The notes beneath the pieces are model-generated. The model searched no databases and had not been told where the DNA came from. It saw only the letters and a list, made by a program, of their open reading frames with translations. A stretch of 11,736 nt of DNA from Rhodospirillales bacterium (GTDB lineage: Bacteria; Pseudomonadota; Alphaproteobacteria; Rhodospirillales_A; JACZKS01), in NCBI GenBank assembly GCA_018648445.1, contig JABGRG010000117.1, forward strand, positions 1 to 11,736. Reading direction: 5' to 3'. How positions within the stretch are numbered: the first letter of the stretch is position 1; each line of letters starts with the position of its first letter. Made by a program: the position numbers and the translations under genes. Shown piece by piece: positions 1-7,158 of the stretch.

Positions 1-209
1 CGGAGCCCGGTCTTTCTTTGTGAATTGCGTTCAAGCGCCACGCAGGCTGCGCTCCCGCTTGGTCGCATAGTCGTCGCGCTGTTGCGCTCCTCCGGGCTTG
101 TCGTCAGGGGTGGGACGTTGGGGCCGTTATCGCAGGGGTGTATTTCGGCGCTTGATGCGTAGCGGGCATGTGTGCTTTTATGCGGGTGATAACTGGAATT
201 CTTACAAAC
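1..209. other. Left-edge region without a convincing gene; palindrome-rich
   Basis: No recognisable protein is encoded here. One forward frame is open from the window edge to a TAG at 160-162 (53 codons) and one reverse frame is also open to the edge, but neither translation resembles a family I know. The first ~110 bases look like extragenic repeat DNA: the octamer TGCGCTCC occurs twice (48-55 and 83-90), and AGCCCGG at 4-10 is the reverse complement of CCGGGCT at 92-98. The rest (about 120-209) probably holds the promoter of the downstream copper-protein gene, but I could not pick a good -35/-10 pair. The TTGATG at 152-157 has only a poor partner. Confidence 0.35.
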
Positions 210-240
210 GGTGGCGGCGTTCCTGGAGCGCCGCCGCACC
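210..240 (+). other. GC-rich stem-loop upstream of the copG-like gene
   Basis: GGCGGCG (213-219) pairs with CGCCGCC (229-235) around a 9-base loop. In an alternative pairing, GGTG (210-213) pairs with CACC (237-240) beyond a two-base bulge. Only three T follow, so it is a weak intrinsic terminator at best. It could end an upstream transcript or be a structured leader of the gene starting at 274. Confidence 0.4.
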
Positions 241-273
241 TTTGGAACGAGATTTGGCGAAACGGAAAATAAG

Positions 274-717
274 ATGAAAAAGAACCTGATTGTGTGGATG
301 GCCGCGCTGGCCTTGGTCATTGTCACCAGCATCCCGGCGGCGTTTGCCGAGAGCGGCGCGATGACCGTTTACAAATCGCCGCTGTGCGGCTGTTGCGGCG
401 GGTGGGTCGACCACATGCGCGAAAACGGCTTTTCCGTCCGCGTCAAGGAAATGGAAGACGTTTCGACCATCAAGGAATTCATGAAAATTGACGACGATCT
501 GTGGTCATGCCACACGGCGACCATCGACAACTATGTCATTGAAGGTCATGTGACCGTCAAAGCGCTCAACAAGCTGTTGAGTGAAAAGCCCAAGATCCGC
601 GGCATCGCGCTGCCCGGCATGCCCCAGGGCAGCCCGGGAATGTCCGGCACCAAGGATGAAGAGTGGATCACCTACACCATCACCGACAAAGAACCGAAGC
701 CGTTCATGGTGGAGTAG
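274..717 (+). CDS. copG: Exported CopG/DUF411-family copper-binding protein
   Basis: This 147-residue protein has a clear N-terminal signal peptide: MKKN, a hydrophobic core at about residues 5-20, and a predicted cut after AFA at about residue 25. The mature domain matches the DUF411 family, whose studied member CopG is a periplasmic thioredoxin-fold copper-resistance protein that holds a Cys-bridged copper cluster. Visible signature residues are the CGCC motif (Cys38, Cys40, Cys41), a fourth Cys in SCHTA (Cys79, next to His80), and the family's G-M-P-x-G-S-P-G-M segment at about 115-123. The frame is open further upstream to 211. The ATG at 274 is preferred because it begins the signal peptide and has GGA 8 bases upstream. 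The gene stands alone, with a terminator just after it. No copA, cop operon or metal regulator is visible nearby. The family assignment is firm; a role in copper handling is inferred from the family. Confidence 0.88.
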   Translation: MKKNLIVWMAALALVIVTSIPAAFAESGAMTVYKSPLCGCCGGWVDHMRENGFSVRVKEMEDVSTIKEFMKIDDDLWSCHTATIDNYVIEGHVTVKALNKLLSEKPKIRGIALPGMPQGSPGMSGTKDEEWITYTITDKEPKPFMVE

Positions 718-723
718 GGAAGA

Positions 724-751
724 CCGGGCCGCTTCACGCGGCCGGCTTTTT
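724..751 (+). terminator. Intrinsic terminator of the copG-like gene
   Basis: A stem GGCCGC (727-732) / GCGGCC (738-743) with loop TTCAC is extended past one bulged G by CC/GG, and is followed by five T (747-751). It starts 7 bases after the copG-like stop codon. On the opposite strand no T-run follows the hairpin, so it looks one-directional even though the convergent helicase gene ends only 11 bases away. Confidence 0.8.
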
Positions 752-761
752 CTAAATCAGC

Positions 762-2279
762 CTATTTTGCCTTGGGAACGGGGCGCAGCATGAAGGCGGG
801 CGTGTGATCGCCCATGCCCCGCACGCTTTCTCCGCTTCCGCCGCCTCGGCGCTTGGATTGCCGGGGCTCCCTGGCTTCCTTGCGGGCGGCCTGGGGTTTG
901 GCGGCTTTCTTTTCGGGCGCGCCTTTTTTGGCCTTGGCCGGTTTTTCGGTTTTGGCTTCGGCGGCCTTTTTTTCGGGCGCTTTTTTGGCCGGAGCGGGTT
1001 CCTGCTTTTTGGGCCGTGCCGGTTTGGCCTCGGCTTTGGGTTCCGCCTCGACTTTGGGTTCCGGCGTTGCCGGTTTTTCCGCCGGTTGTTCCTCAGGGAC
1101 GGCTTCGACAACGGCCTCGGCCTTCGGCGCCGCTTTGGCGGCCCCGGCCGCCGGGATCGGTTTGCCGAGAAGCTTGGTGACGGCGGCCAGATACTTGCGG
1201 TCCTCGCCTGAGGCAAACGTGATGGCCTTGCCCTCGCGCCCCGCCCGTCCGGTGCGGCCGATGCGGTGGATGTAATCCTCGGCATGGCTGGGAACGTCGA
1301 AGTTGAAGACGTGGCTCATGTTCTGGATATCGAGCCCGCGGGCCGCAACGTCGCTGCACACCAGCAGCCGGATTTCGCCGCGCTTGAAGGATTCCAGGGT
1401 TTCGGTGCGCGCCGATTGCACCATGTCGCCGTGAAGCTGCCCGGCATTGTATCCGCGGCGATTGAGCGAACGGTGTACAACACCGATATCGCGCTTGCGG
1501 TTACAAAAGATCAGCGCGTTTTTGACGGTCTCGGTTTCCAGAACCCGGCGCAAGGCGGCGCGTTTGTCCTTGGCGGCGCTTCCGGGTTTGGCTCCGCGCT
1601 CGGTCTTGACCATGACCAGCGACTGTTCGACGGTTGCGGCTGCCGTGGACGGCGGCGAAACGGTAAGAAGTTTCGGATTGGACAGGAACTTGTCTGCAAG
1701 CCGTTTGATTTCGGGCGGCATGGTTGCCGAGAAAAACAAGGTCTGGCGCATTCTTGAAACGAGAGAAACGATTTTTTCCACGTCCGGTATAAACCCCATA
1801 TCGAGCATTCGGTCAGCTTCGTCGATTACCAATATCTTGACGTTGGTCAGCAAAAGGCGGCCGCGCTCGAACATATCGAGCAGCCGTCCCGGTGTTGCGA
1901 TCAGAACGTCAACGCCGTGGTCAACGACCTTCATCTGATCGGTCAGCGACACGCCGCCGATCAAAAGCGCTTTGGATAGCTTGTGATGCTTTCCGTAAAC
2001 CTCGAAACTTTCGGCCACCTGCGTGGCAAGCTCGCGTGTCGGTTCAAGAATGAGCGATCGGGGCATGCGCGCCTTGGCGTGGCCCGCCGCCAATATCTCG
2101 ATCATCGGCAAGGTGAAGCCGGCGGTCTTCCCGGTTCCGGTTTGGGCGCAGCCGAGGATATCGCGCCCCATAAGCGCAATGGGGATCGCCTCCGCCTGAA
2201 TGGGCGTTGGTTCGGCGTATCCGGCATCGGTGACGGCACGCAAGACGTCTTGGCTTAAGCCTAGGTCTGAGAATTTCAT
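762..2279 (-). CDS. rhlE: DEAD-box ATP-dependent RNA helicase, RhlE-like
   Basis: This cytoplasmic RNA-remodelling ATPase of 505 residues has the full set of superfamily 2 motifs in order: Q motif (PTPIQ, 24-28), motif I AQTGTGKT (45-52), Ia PTREL (80-84), Ib TPGR (129-132), II DEAD (153-156), III SAT (184-186), IV ALIFCN (255-260), V ARGLD (313-317) and VI HRIGRTGR (338-345). The helicase core ends near residue 372. A low-complexity Ala/Lys/Pro/Glu tail follows (about 376-470), including two copies of APEKKAA (434-440 and 454-460), then an Arg/Gly patch (473-483) and an end GMGDHTPAFMLRP. The tail probably binds RNA. The frame extends upstream to a GTG at 2381, but a strong promoter at 2350-2377 lies downstream of that codon, so the ATG at 2279 (MKFSDLGLS) is the likely start. 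The ribosome-binding site is weak. Such helicases act in ribosome assembly, mRNA decay and cold adaptation. The RhlE assignment over other DEAD-box groups is likely but not certain. Confidence 0.93.
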   Translation of the reverse strand: MKFSDLGLSQDVLRAVTDAGYAEPTPIQAEAIPIALMGRDILGCAQTGTGKTAGFTLPMIEILAAGHAKARMPRSLILEPTRELATQVAESFEVYGKHHKLSKALLIGGVSLTDQMKVVDHGVDVLIATPGRLLDMFERGRLLLTNVKILVIDEADRMLDMGFIPDVEKIVSLVSRMRQTLFFSATMPPEIKRLADKFLSNPKLLTVSPPSTAAATVEQSLVMVKTERGAKPGSAAKDKRAALRRVLETETVKNALIFCNRKRDIGVVHRSLNRRGYNAGQLHGDMVQSARTETLESFKRGEIRLLVCSDVAARGLDIQNMSHVFNFDVPSHAEDYIHRIGRTGRAGREGKAITFASGEDRKYLAAVTKLLGKPIPAAGAAKAAPKAEAVVEAVPEEQPAEKPATPEPKVEAEPKAEAKPARPKKQEPAPAKKAPEKKAAEAKTEKPAKAKKGAPEKKAAKPQAARKEAREPRQSKRRGGGSGESVRGMGDHTPAFMLRPVPKAK

Positions 2280-2349
2280 ATGGTGCGGGTCCGGTCGCCA
2301 AATGTGTGGCTGACCATCTGTTCCTTGTTCCAACCTCGCAAGAGCGGCG

Positions 2350-2377
2350 ATATTAGGCGCTTCGCCCCGCAAGTCAA
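2350..2377 (-). promoter_or_regulatory. Sigma-70-type promoter of the RhlE-like helicase gene
   Basis: Read on the minus strand, TTGACT (2377-2372) and TAATAT (2355-2350) are separated by 16 bases, close to the TTGACA/TATAAT consensus. Transcription would begin near 2343, giving a leader of about 65 bases before the ATG at 2279. This decides the start codon, because the longer reading frame begins upstream of the promoter. Confidence 0.7.
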
Positions 2378-2412
2378 TCACCGCGCGTGCTTATTTATGG
2401 CGTTTTCGGGGC

Positions 2413-2440
2413 TTGTTGGGTACTTTCCGGTGCCTAAATC
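2413..2440 (+). promoter_or_regulatory. Possible promoter of the alpha/beta hydrolase gene
   Basis: TTGTTG (2413-2418) and TAAATC (2435-2440) are separated by 16 bases, about 40 bases ahead of the ATG at 2483. The match to consensus is only moderate. It would be divergent from the helicase promoter, with the two -35 boxes about 35 bases apart. Confidence 0.35.
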
Positions 2441-2482
2441 GCCAATCGGTCGGAATTTGGCGCGATTCGGAAGGAAAAATGT

Positions 2483-3184
2483 ATGAGTGACCGGACCCCT
2501 CTTATCATGCTGCCGGGGTTGCTGAACGATGCCGGGTTGTGGGCTCATCAGCGTGCGACGTTGCGCGACATCGCTGATATTTCGGTGCCCGATCTGATCC
2601 AGGATGATCAATTGGGCCCCATGGCCCAGCGGGTTTTGGCGGGCGCGCCCGAGACATTTTCCCTGGCCGGATTGTCCATGGGCGGGTATCTGGCCCAGGA
2701 AATCATGCGTCAGGCGCCCGACCGGGTGACGCGGCTGGCCTTGCTGGACACCTCGCCGCTGCCCGATACCGACGAGCAGGCGGCGCGCCGACGGGGGTTT
2801 ATCGAACTTGCGCGGAAAGGCGATTTCAAGGGCGTGACCAAACGCCTGTTGCCGCTTCTTATCCATCCGGACCGGGTAAATGATGCGAAGTTGACGCAAA
2901 TTTTGATCGAAATGGCCGGGCGAGTCGGCAGCGAAGCCTTCATTCGCCAGCAAAAGGCAATCATGACACGGCCCGACAGCCGCCGTGATCTGGGTTTGAT
3001 CCATTGTCCGACCGTGGTTATGTGCGGACGCGAGGATGCGCTGACCCCGCCTGCGGTCCACGCCGACATGGCTGCCGCAATTCCCAACGCGGCATTGGTG
3101 ATCGTCGAGGACAGCGGCCATCTTTCGCCGCTTGAACAGCCGCATGCCATAAGCGCCGTAATGCGCTATTGGTTGAGCGCCTGA
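2483..3184 (+). CDS. Alpha/beta-fold hydrolase
   Basis: This 233-residue protein is a compact single-domain alpha/beta hydrolase. The nucleophile elbow GLSMGG places the catalytic Ser at 65. The acid is probably Asp185 in GREDALTP, and the His is His213 in SGHLSPLEQP. An early LPGLL segment (10-14) fits the oxyanion-hole loop. There is no signal peptide or membrane segment, so it is probably cytoplasmic. The ATG at 2483 is well supported by AAGGA 7 bases upstream. Neighbours give no substrate clue: the helicase is divergent and the next gene has its own promoter. The nearest familiar relatives are small esterase- or BioH-like hydrolases, but the substrate cannot be read from the sequence. Confidence 0.85.
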   Translation: MSDRTPLIMLPGLLNDAGLWAHQRATLRDIADISVPDLIQDDQLGPMAQRVLAGAPETFSLAGLSMGGYLAQEIMRQAPDRVTRLALLDTSPLPDTDEQAARRRGFIELARKGDFKGVTKRLLPLLIHPDRVNDAKLTQILIEMAGRVGSEAFIRQQKAIMTRPDSRRDLGLIHCPTVVMCGREDALTPPAVHADMAAAIPNAALVIVEDSGHLSPLEQPHAISAVMRYWLSA

Positions 3185-3285
3185 TCCTTAGGCTGTATGA
3201 TTGGCGAACAACATGCAACGCAGCGTCAGAGGAGGCGCGGGTCGCATGCGATATCGGGGGAAATAAAGCCCGCGTTTGCAATGTG

Positions 3286-3314
3286 TTAACAAAGATGATG
3301 CACCGTACTATGCT
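3286..3314 (+). promoter_or_regulatory. Promoter of the OmpA-domain lipoprotein gene
   Basis: TTAACA (3286-3291), a spacer of exactly 17 bases, and TATGCT (3309-3314) make a good sigma-70-type promoter. Transcription should start near 3321, leaving a leader of about 45 bases. The same frame has a GTG at 3321, which would then lie at the very start of the mRNA. This favours the ATG at 3366 as the real start. Confidence 0.55.
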
Positions 3315-3365
3315 TAGGGTGTGAATTGCGCGATTCGGCGTGGTGCGAGGGAGGCTCCGGCAACC

Positions 3366-4526
3366 ATGAATATCCAGGGTTTAAAGCGGCGCGGGATGAT
3401 GAGTATTTTCGATTGGCGGGCGACCATGGGTCTCGCCGTTGCGGCAGTGCTTGTCGGTGGTTGTTCGAGTATTCCGGACGCAGCCAATCCCATCAAATGG
3501 TATGAAAATACCGTCGAGGCCCTTACCGGCGAGGACGACGACGAAGATGCCAAGGCCGCCGCGCAAGCCGAGCCTGCGCCTGGTGGCGACAAGGCTTTTC
3601 CAAATTTGGCCACTGTCCCGCCAAAGCCTGCGGTCGCCGCCCGTCAGGAGCGTCAGCAGGTGGCCGACGGCTTGGTTGCCGATACCGAACGGCGGCGCTA
3701 TGCGTCCGACGTAACCCGTCAGGGTGAGGCGAAGAATACGCTGTCGAATACGCCTTCCAAGGTTGCTGCCGCGGCGCCGAAACCGCAAACGCTTCCCGCC
3801 GTTCCAGCTTTGCCGGTAACGCCGGCGCCTGTTGCACCGCCCAAAATGGCTCCGGCGGCTGCCGCGCCGACATTGAAAACCACGCCAATGCCTGCGCCGC
3901 CGAAGGCTCCGGGCATCGCCCTTCAGCCGCCGCCAATGCCGAAGGTGGCGGAAGCAAGGCCGACACAGGTAGCGCCTCGGTCGACAATGCCGGTAATGCC
4001 CGCCAATTCCCTGATGCCCGGTGGCGGCGGGGAATTTCAAACCGTTGTCATATCGTCATCAGGGGTTAGCACCGGAGGCGGCGCCGCGCAGGCTCCGTCG
4101 GGAGCGAAGCGCGCACCGTTGCAATTTGGTGCTTCGTCGGCTCCGTCATCCGCCGGTCCCACGAGTGGAGAGATGCTTCGCATCGCAACGATCCAGTTCG
4201 CCAACGGATCGGCTGTGCTGGACGCGCGGGATCGCTCTATCCTTCGCAACGTTCTTTCATTGCAGCGCGAACGCGGAGGTGTAATTGAGGTGGTTGGTCA
4301 TGCCAGCAGTCGAACGGCGAACATGGACTCTGTGCGCCACAAGATGGTGAATTTTCAGATTTCGGAAGACCGTGCCGCAACCGTCGCCCGCACGCTTTTC
4401 AAACTCGGTGCGCGCACGAACGATGTCGTGGTTACGGCGAAATCTGATCTTGAGCCCATGTATTTTGAATTCATGCCGTCCGGCGAGGCCGGGAACCGCA
4501 GGGTAGAAGTGTTCCTCACTTTCTAG
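3366..4526 (+). CDS. Lipoprotein with Pro/Ala-rich linker and OmpA-like C-terminal domain
   Basis: This 386-residue protein begins with a positively charged stretch and a hydrophobic segment (about 21-32) ending in a lipobox-like VGGC, so Cys33 is the likely lipidated residue. The next residues are Ser-Ser rather than Asp, which fits sorting to the outer membrane. An acidic patch EDDDED (56-61) follows, then a long Pro/Ala/Met-rich region (about 135-215) and a Gly/Ser stretch (219-265). The C-terminus (about 270-386) has the OmpA/MotB plan: FANGSAVL, then VVGHAS, then ISEDRAATVARTLFKLGA, and the closing NRRVEVFL. The usual GHTD is GHAS here. Such domains bind peptidoglycan, so the protein probably tethers outer membrane to cell wall across the linker. 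GAGGGAGG at 3347-3354 could serve as ribosome-binding site for ATG 3366; the in-frame ATGs at 3396 and 3399 are alternatives. The specific role is unknown. Confidence 0.8.
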   Translation: MNIQGLKRRGMMSIFDWRATMGLAVAAVLVGGCSSIPDAANPIKWYENTVEALTGEDDDEDAKAAAQAEPAPGGDKAFPNLATVPPKPAVAARQERQQVADGLVADTERRRYASDVTRQGEAKNTLSNTPSKVAAAAPKPQTLPAVPALPVTPAPVAPPKMAPAAAAPTLKTTPMPAPPKAPGIALQPPPMPKVAEARPTQVAPRSTMPVMPANSLMPGGGGEFQTVVISSSGVSTGGGAAQAPSGAKRAPLQFGASSAPSSAGPTSGEMLRIATIQFANGSAVLDARDRSILRNVLSLQRERGGVIEVVGHASSRTANMDSVRHKMVNFQISEDRAATVARTLFKLGARTNDVVVTAKSDLEPMYFEFMPSGEAGNRRVEVFLTF

Positions 4527-4550
4527 CTTGCGGCCATAGCGGACCATCTG

Positions 4551-4573
4551 CCGTCGCGGCTTGTCCGCGCCGG
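4551..4573 (+). other. Stem-loop between the lipoprotein and aminotransferase genes
   Basis: CGCGG (4555-4559) pairs with CCGCG (4565-4569) around CTTGT. Across one mismatch the outer CCG (4551-4553) pairs with CGG (4571-4573). No T-run follows, so it is not a standard intrinsic terminator. It may still separate the lipoprotein transcript from the metabolic cluster. I found no convincing promoter in this 91-base gap. Confidence 0.3.
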
Positions 4574-4617
4574 TGACAGTACTCTTCTGGGTAAACACCC
4601 ATCTGGATTGAAAAGTA

Positions 4618-5805
4618 ATGGAACAGGAATTTCACCGCATCCGGCGGTTGCCGCCATATGTTTTTGCCGAAGTTGACAAAATGAAGGCCGCCGCGCGGGC
4701 GGCCGGCGATGACATTATCGATTTTGGAATGGGAAACCCGGATTCCGGAACTCCCGCCCATATCGTCGCCAAGCTGGTCGAAACCATTCAGGACCCGCGC
4801 ACCCACCGTTATTCCACGTCCCGTGGAATTCCGGGACTGCGTAAGGCGGTCGCGGCCTATTATCAGCGCCGGTTTGGCGTCGAGGTTGATCCCAACAGTG
4901 AAGCCGTGGTGACCATTGGCTCGAAAGAGGGGCTGGCCAACCTGTCTTCGGCCATTACCTCGCCCGGCGATGTCATCCTGGTGCCCAATCCCAGTTATCC
5001 GATCCACCAGTTTGGCTTCATCATCGCCGGCGCGGCGGCACGCAACATTCCGGTGACCCCCGGACCCGAGTTCATGGCGGCGCTTGAACGCGCCGTGCAA
5101 CACAGCGTTCCCAAGCCGACGGCCCTTGTGTTGAATTATCCGTCCAATCCGACCGCCGAACTGGCCGATCTGGATTTCTACGGTCAGGTCGTTGATTTCT
5201 GTCGCTTCCACGGCATCTTTATCCTGTCCGATCTGGCCTATGCCGAGATTTACTTCGACGGCAATCCACCGCCGTCGATCCTGCAGGTTCCGGGTGCGCG
5301 CGATATTGCCGTCGAATTCACGTCCATGAGCAAAACCTATTCCATGCCCGGTTGGCGGATCGGGTTCGCCACCGGCAACAGCAAGCTGATCGAAGCCCTG
5401 GCGCGTAATAAGTCCTATCTGGATTACGGGGCGTTTACACCCATCCAGGTTGCCGCGACGGCAGCGCTGAACGGACCGCAGGATTGCGTCGACGAAATTC
5501 GGACCAGATATATGGAACGCCGTGACGTCTTGATCGACGGTCTGGCTGCTGCCGGTTGGGACATGCCGCGCCCCAGCGCCACCATGTTTGCGTGGGCCCC
5601 AATTCCGCCGAAGTTCAAGCATCTCGGATCGTTGGAGTTTTCCAAGCTGCTGTTAAGCGAAGCGAAAGTTGCCGTCGCGCCGGGCGTTGGTTTCGGCGAA
5701 CACGGCGACGAGCATGTGCGGTTGGCGCTGGTTGAAAACCGGCAGCGCACGCGGCAGGCCGTTCGCAGCATCAAGGCTTTTTTTAGCCGTTACGGCGAAG
5801 CGTAG
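4618..5805 (+). CDS. alaC: PLP-dependent class I aminotransferase, AlaC / LL-DAP-aminotransferase-like
   Basis: This 395-residue cytoplasmic fold-type I aminotransferase moves an amino group between an amino acid and a 2-oxo acid. The PLP-binding Lys is Lys239 in SMSKTYSMPGWR. Asp205 and Tyr208 (LSDLAYAE) hold the pyridine ring, Asn177 is in NYPSNPT (173-179), Arg247 contacts the phosphate, and Arg368 (VRLALVEN) should bind the substrate carboxylate. The N-terminal RIRRLPPYVFAEV and DFGMGNPD are typical of the AlaC group, which is often database-labelled LL-diaminopimelate aminotransferase. In E. coli, AlaC makes alanine from pyruvate and glutamate. A methionine- or aspartate-family role is possible, given homoserine dehydrogenase 30 bases downstream. 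The ribosome-binding site is weak (GGA 10 bases before the ATG). It is probably the first gene of the cluster running to recJ. The family is certain; the substrate is inferred. Confidence 0.88.
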   Translation: MEQEFHRIRRLPPYVFAEVDKMKAAARAAGDDIIDFGMGNPDSGTPAHIVAKLVETIQDPRTHRYSTSRGIPGLRKAVAAYYQRRFGVEVDPNSEAVVTIGSKEGLANLSSAITSPGDVILVPNPSYPIHQFGFIIAGAAARNIPVTPGPEFMAALERAVQHSVPKPTALVLNYPSNPTAELADLDFYGQVVDFCRFHGIFILSDLAYAEIYFDGNPPPSILQVPGARDIAVEFTSMSKTYSMPGWRIGFATGNSKLIEALARNKSYLDYGAFTPIQVAATAALNGPQDCVDEIRTRYMERRDVLIDGLAAAGWDMPRPSATMFAWAPIPPKFKHLGSLEFSKLLLSEAKVAVAPGVGFGEHGDEHVRLALVENRQRTRQAVRSIKAFFSRYGEA

Positions 5806-5835
5806 AAATTTTTGGGCGAAAGAAGATAAGAGACA

Positions 5836-7146
5836 ATGGACAACCGACTTAAAATAGCTATCGCCGGACTGGGAACCATCGGCGGCGGCACGGTAAGACT
5901 TCTGCGCGAAAATGCCGATCTATTGAAGCGCCGGTGCGGGCGCGATCTTGTCGTTACCGCGGTTTGCGATCTTGACAAGGGATTAGCGGCCGAATGGCCC
6001 GACGTGCCGTATTTCGACGACGCGCTGGCCATGGTCCGCGATGCCGATGCCGACATCATCGTAGAGTTGATCGGCGGATCGGATGGTATTGCCAAGAAAC
6101 TTTGCGAGGCGGCGATTGCGGCGGGAAAGCACGTCGTAACCGCCAACAAGGCGCTGATTGCCCATCACGGAACGGGTCTCGTTCGGGCCGCCGAGGACAA
6201 GGGCGTTTCGGTGGCGTTTGAGGCTGCGGTCGCGGGCGGCATCCCAATCACCAAGGCTCTGCGCGAAGGCCTGGTCGGCAATAGGATCAGCCGCGTGTAC
6301 GGCATCCTGAACGGCACCTGCAACTATATCCTGACGACCATGCGCGAAACCGGACGCGAATTCGACGACGTGTTGTCGGAAGCGCAGGCTCTGGGTTATG
6401 CCGAAGCCGATCCCACGTTCGATGTCGAGGGGATCGACGCCGCCCACAAACTGGCTATCCTGACCAGCATCGCCTTCGGCTGCGAGATTGATTTCGACGC
6501 GGTCCACACCGAAGGCATTCGGCATGTCTCGGCCATGGATATCGAGTTTGCCGAGGAGCTGAACTATCGCATCAAACTTCTTGGCATCGCGCGGCAGACC
6601 GAATACGGGATCGAGCAGCGCGTCCATCCGTGCATGGTGTCGCTGGCCAATCCGATTGCTCATGTTGACGGCGTATTCAATGCGGTGGTCGCCGACGGCG
6701 ATTACGTCGATACGACCATGTATGAAGGGCGTGGCGCGGGTGAGCGACCGACCGCTTCCGCCGTCGTCGCCGATATCGTTGATATCGCGCGTGGCAACGG
6801 CGCAGCGGCGCTGGGTGTGCCCACATCCGAACTGACGCCCTTTTCCGCGTCACCCATGGACCGGCACAGGGGCCGTTACTACATTCGCCTGATGGTGACC
6901 GACGAGCCCGGCGTTTTTGCCGATGTCGCGGCAACATTGCGCGATTGTCAGGTGTCGATGGAGGCGGTGCTTCAGAAAGGCCGTTCGCCGGGCGAATCCG
7001 TTCCGGTGGTGATGACGACCCATGAAACCAGCGAGGCGTCGATGACGCGGGCTCTCGATATGATCATGGCGTTGGACGCGGTGATCGAACCGCCGCGGAT
7101 GATCCGAATTCAATCGTTCTCCAGTGTTCCGAGCGGAGTAGAGTAG
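5836..7146 (+). CDS. hom: Homoserine dehydrogenase
   Basis: This 436-residue enzyme reduces aspartate semialdehyde to homoserine with NAD(P)H, the branch point toward threonine and methionine. The N-terminal Rossmann fold shows GLGTIGGGTV (11-20). TANKAL (102-107) holds the conserved Lys105. The family signature runs from GILNGTCNYIL (156-166) through GYAEADPT (187-194) to GIDAAHKL (199-206). Asp201 and Lys205 have the spacing of the catalytic Asp/Lys pair. A C-terminal ACT domain (about 348-430, opening YYIRLMVTDEPGVFADVA) indicates feedback control, usually by threonine. The length is normal for the ACT-bearing form and the protein looks intact. The gene lies 30 bases after the aminotransferase gene and 12 before glpX, so the three are very likely co-transcribed. 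The stretch before the ATG is purine-rich but has no strong Shine-Dalgarno. Confidence 0.96.
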   Translation: MDNRLKIAIAGLGTIGGGTVRLLRENADLLKRRCGRDLVVTAVCDLDKGLAAEWPDVPYFDDALAMVRDADADIIVELIGGSDGIAKKLCEAAIAAGKHVVTANKALIAHHGTGLVRAAEDKGVSVAFEAAVAGGIPITKALREGLVGNRISRVYGILNGTCNYILTTMRETGREFDDVLSEAQALGYAEADPTFDVEGIDAAHKLAILTSIAFGCEIDFDAVHTEGIRHVSAMDIEFAEELNYRIKLLGIARQTEYGIEQRVHPCMVSLANPIAHVDGVFNAVVADGDYVDTTMYEGRGAGERPTASAVVADIVDIARGNGAAALGVPTSELTPFSASPMDRHRGRYYIRLMVTDEPGVFADVAATLRDCQVSMEAVLQKGRSPGESVPVVMTTHETSEASMTRALDMIMALDAVIEPPRMIRIQSFSSVPSGVE

Positions 7147-7158
7147 GGGGCGGTCGCT

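Noticed and set aside
804..1211. Phe/Gly-rich 135-codon frame opposite the helicase tail
   Set aside because: It only reflects the Ala/Lys/Pro codons of the helicase tail read in antisense.
2280..2381. N-terminal extension of the helicase from a GTG at 2381
   Set aside because: The promoter at 2350-2377 lies inside it, and family members begin near MKFSDLGLS.
3321..3365. Upstream GTG start for the lipoprotein
   Set aside because: It coincides with the predicted transcription start, and the ATG at 3366 has a purine-rich ribosome-binding stretch upstream.
4516..5622. 368-codon frame antisense to the aminotransferase
   Set aside because: Same cause: it has no recognisable domain and is opposite an intact PLP enzyme gene.
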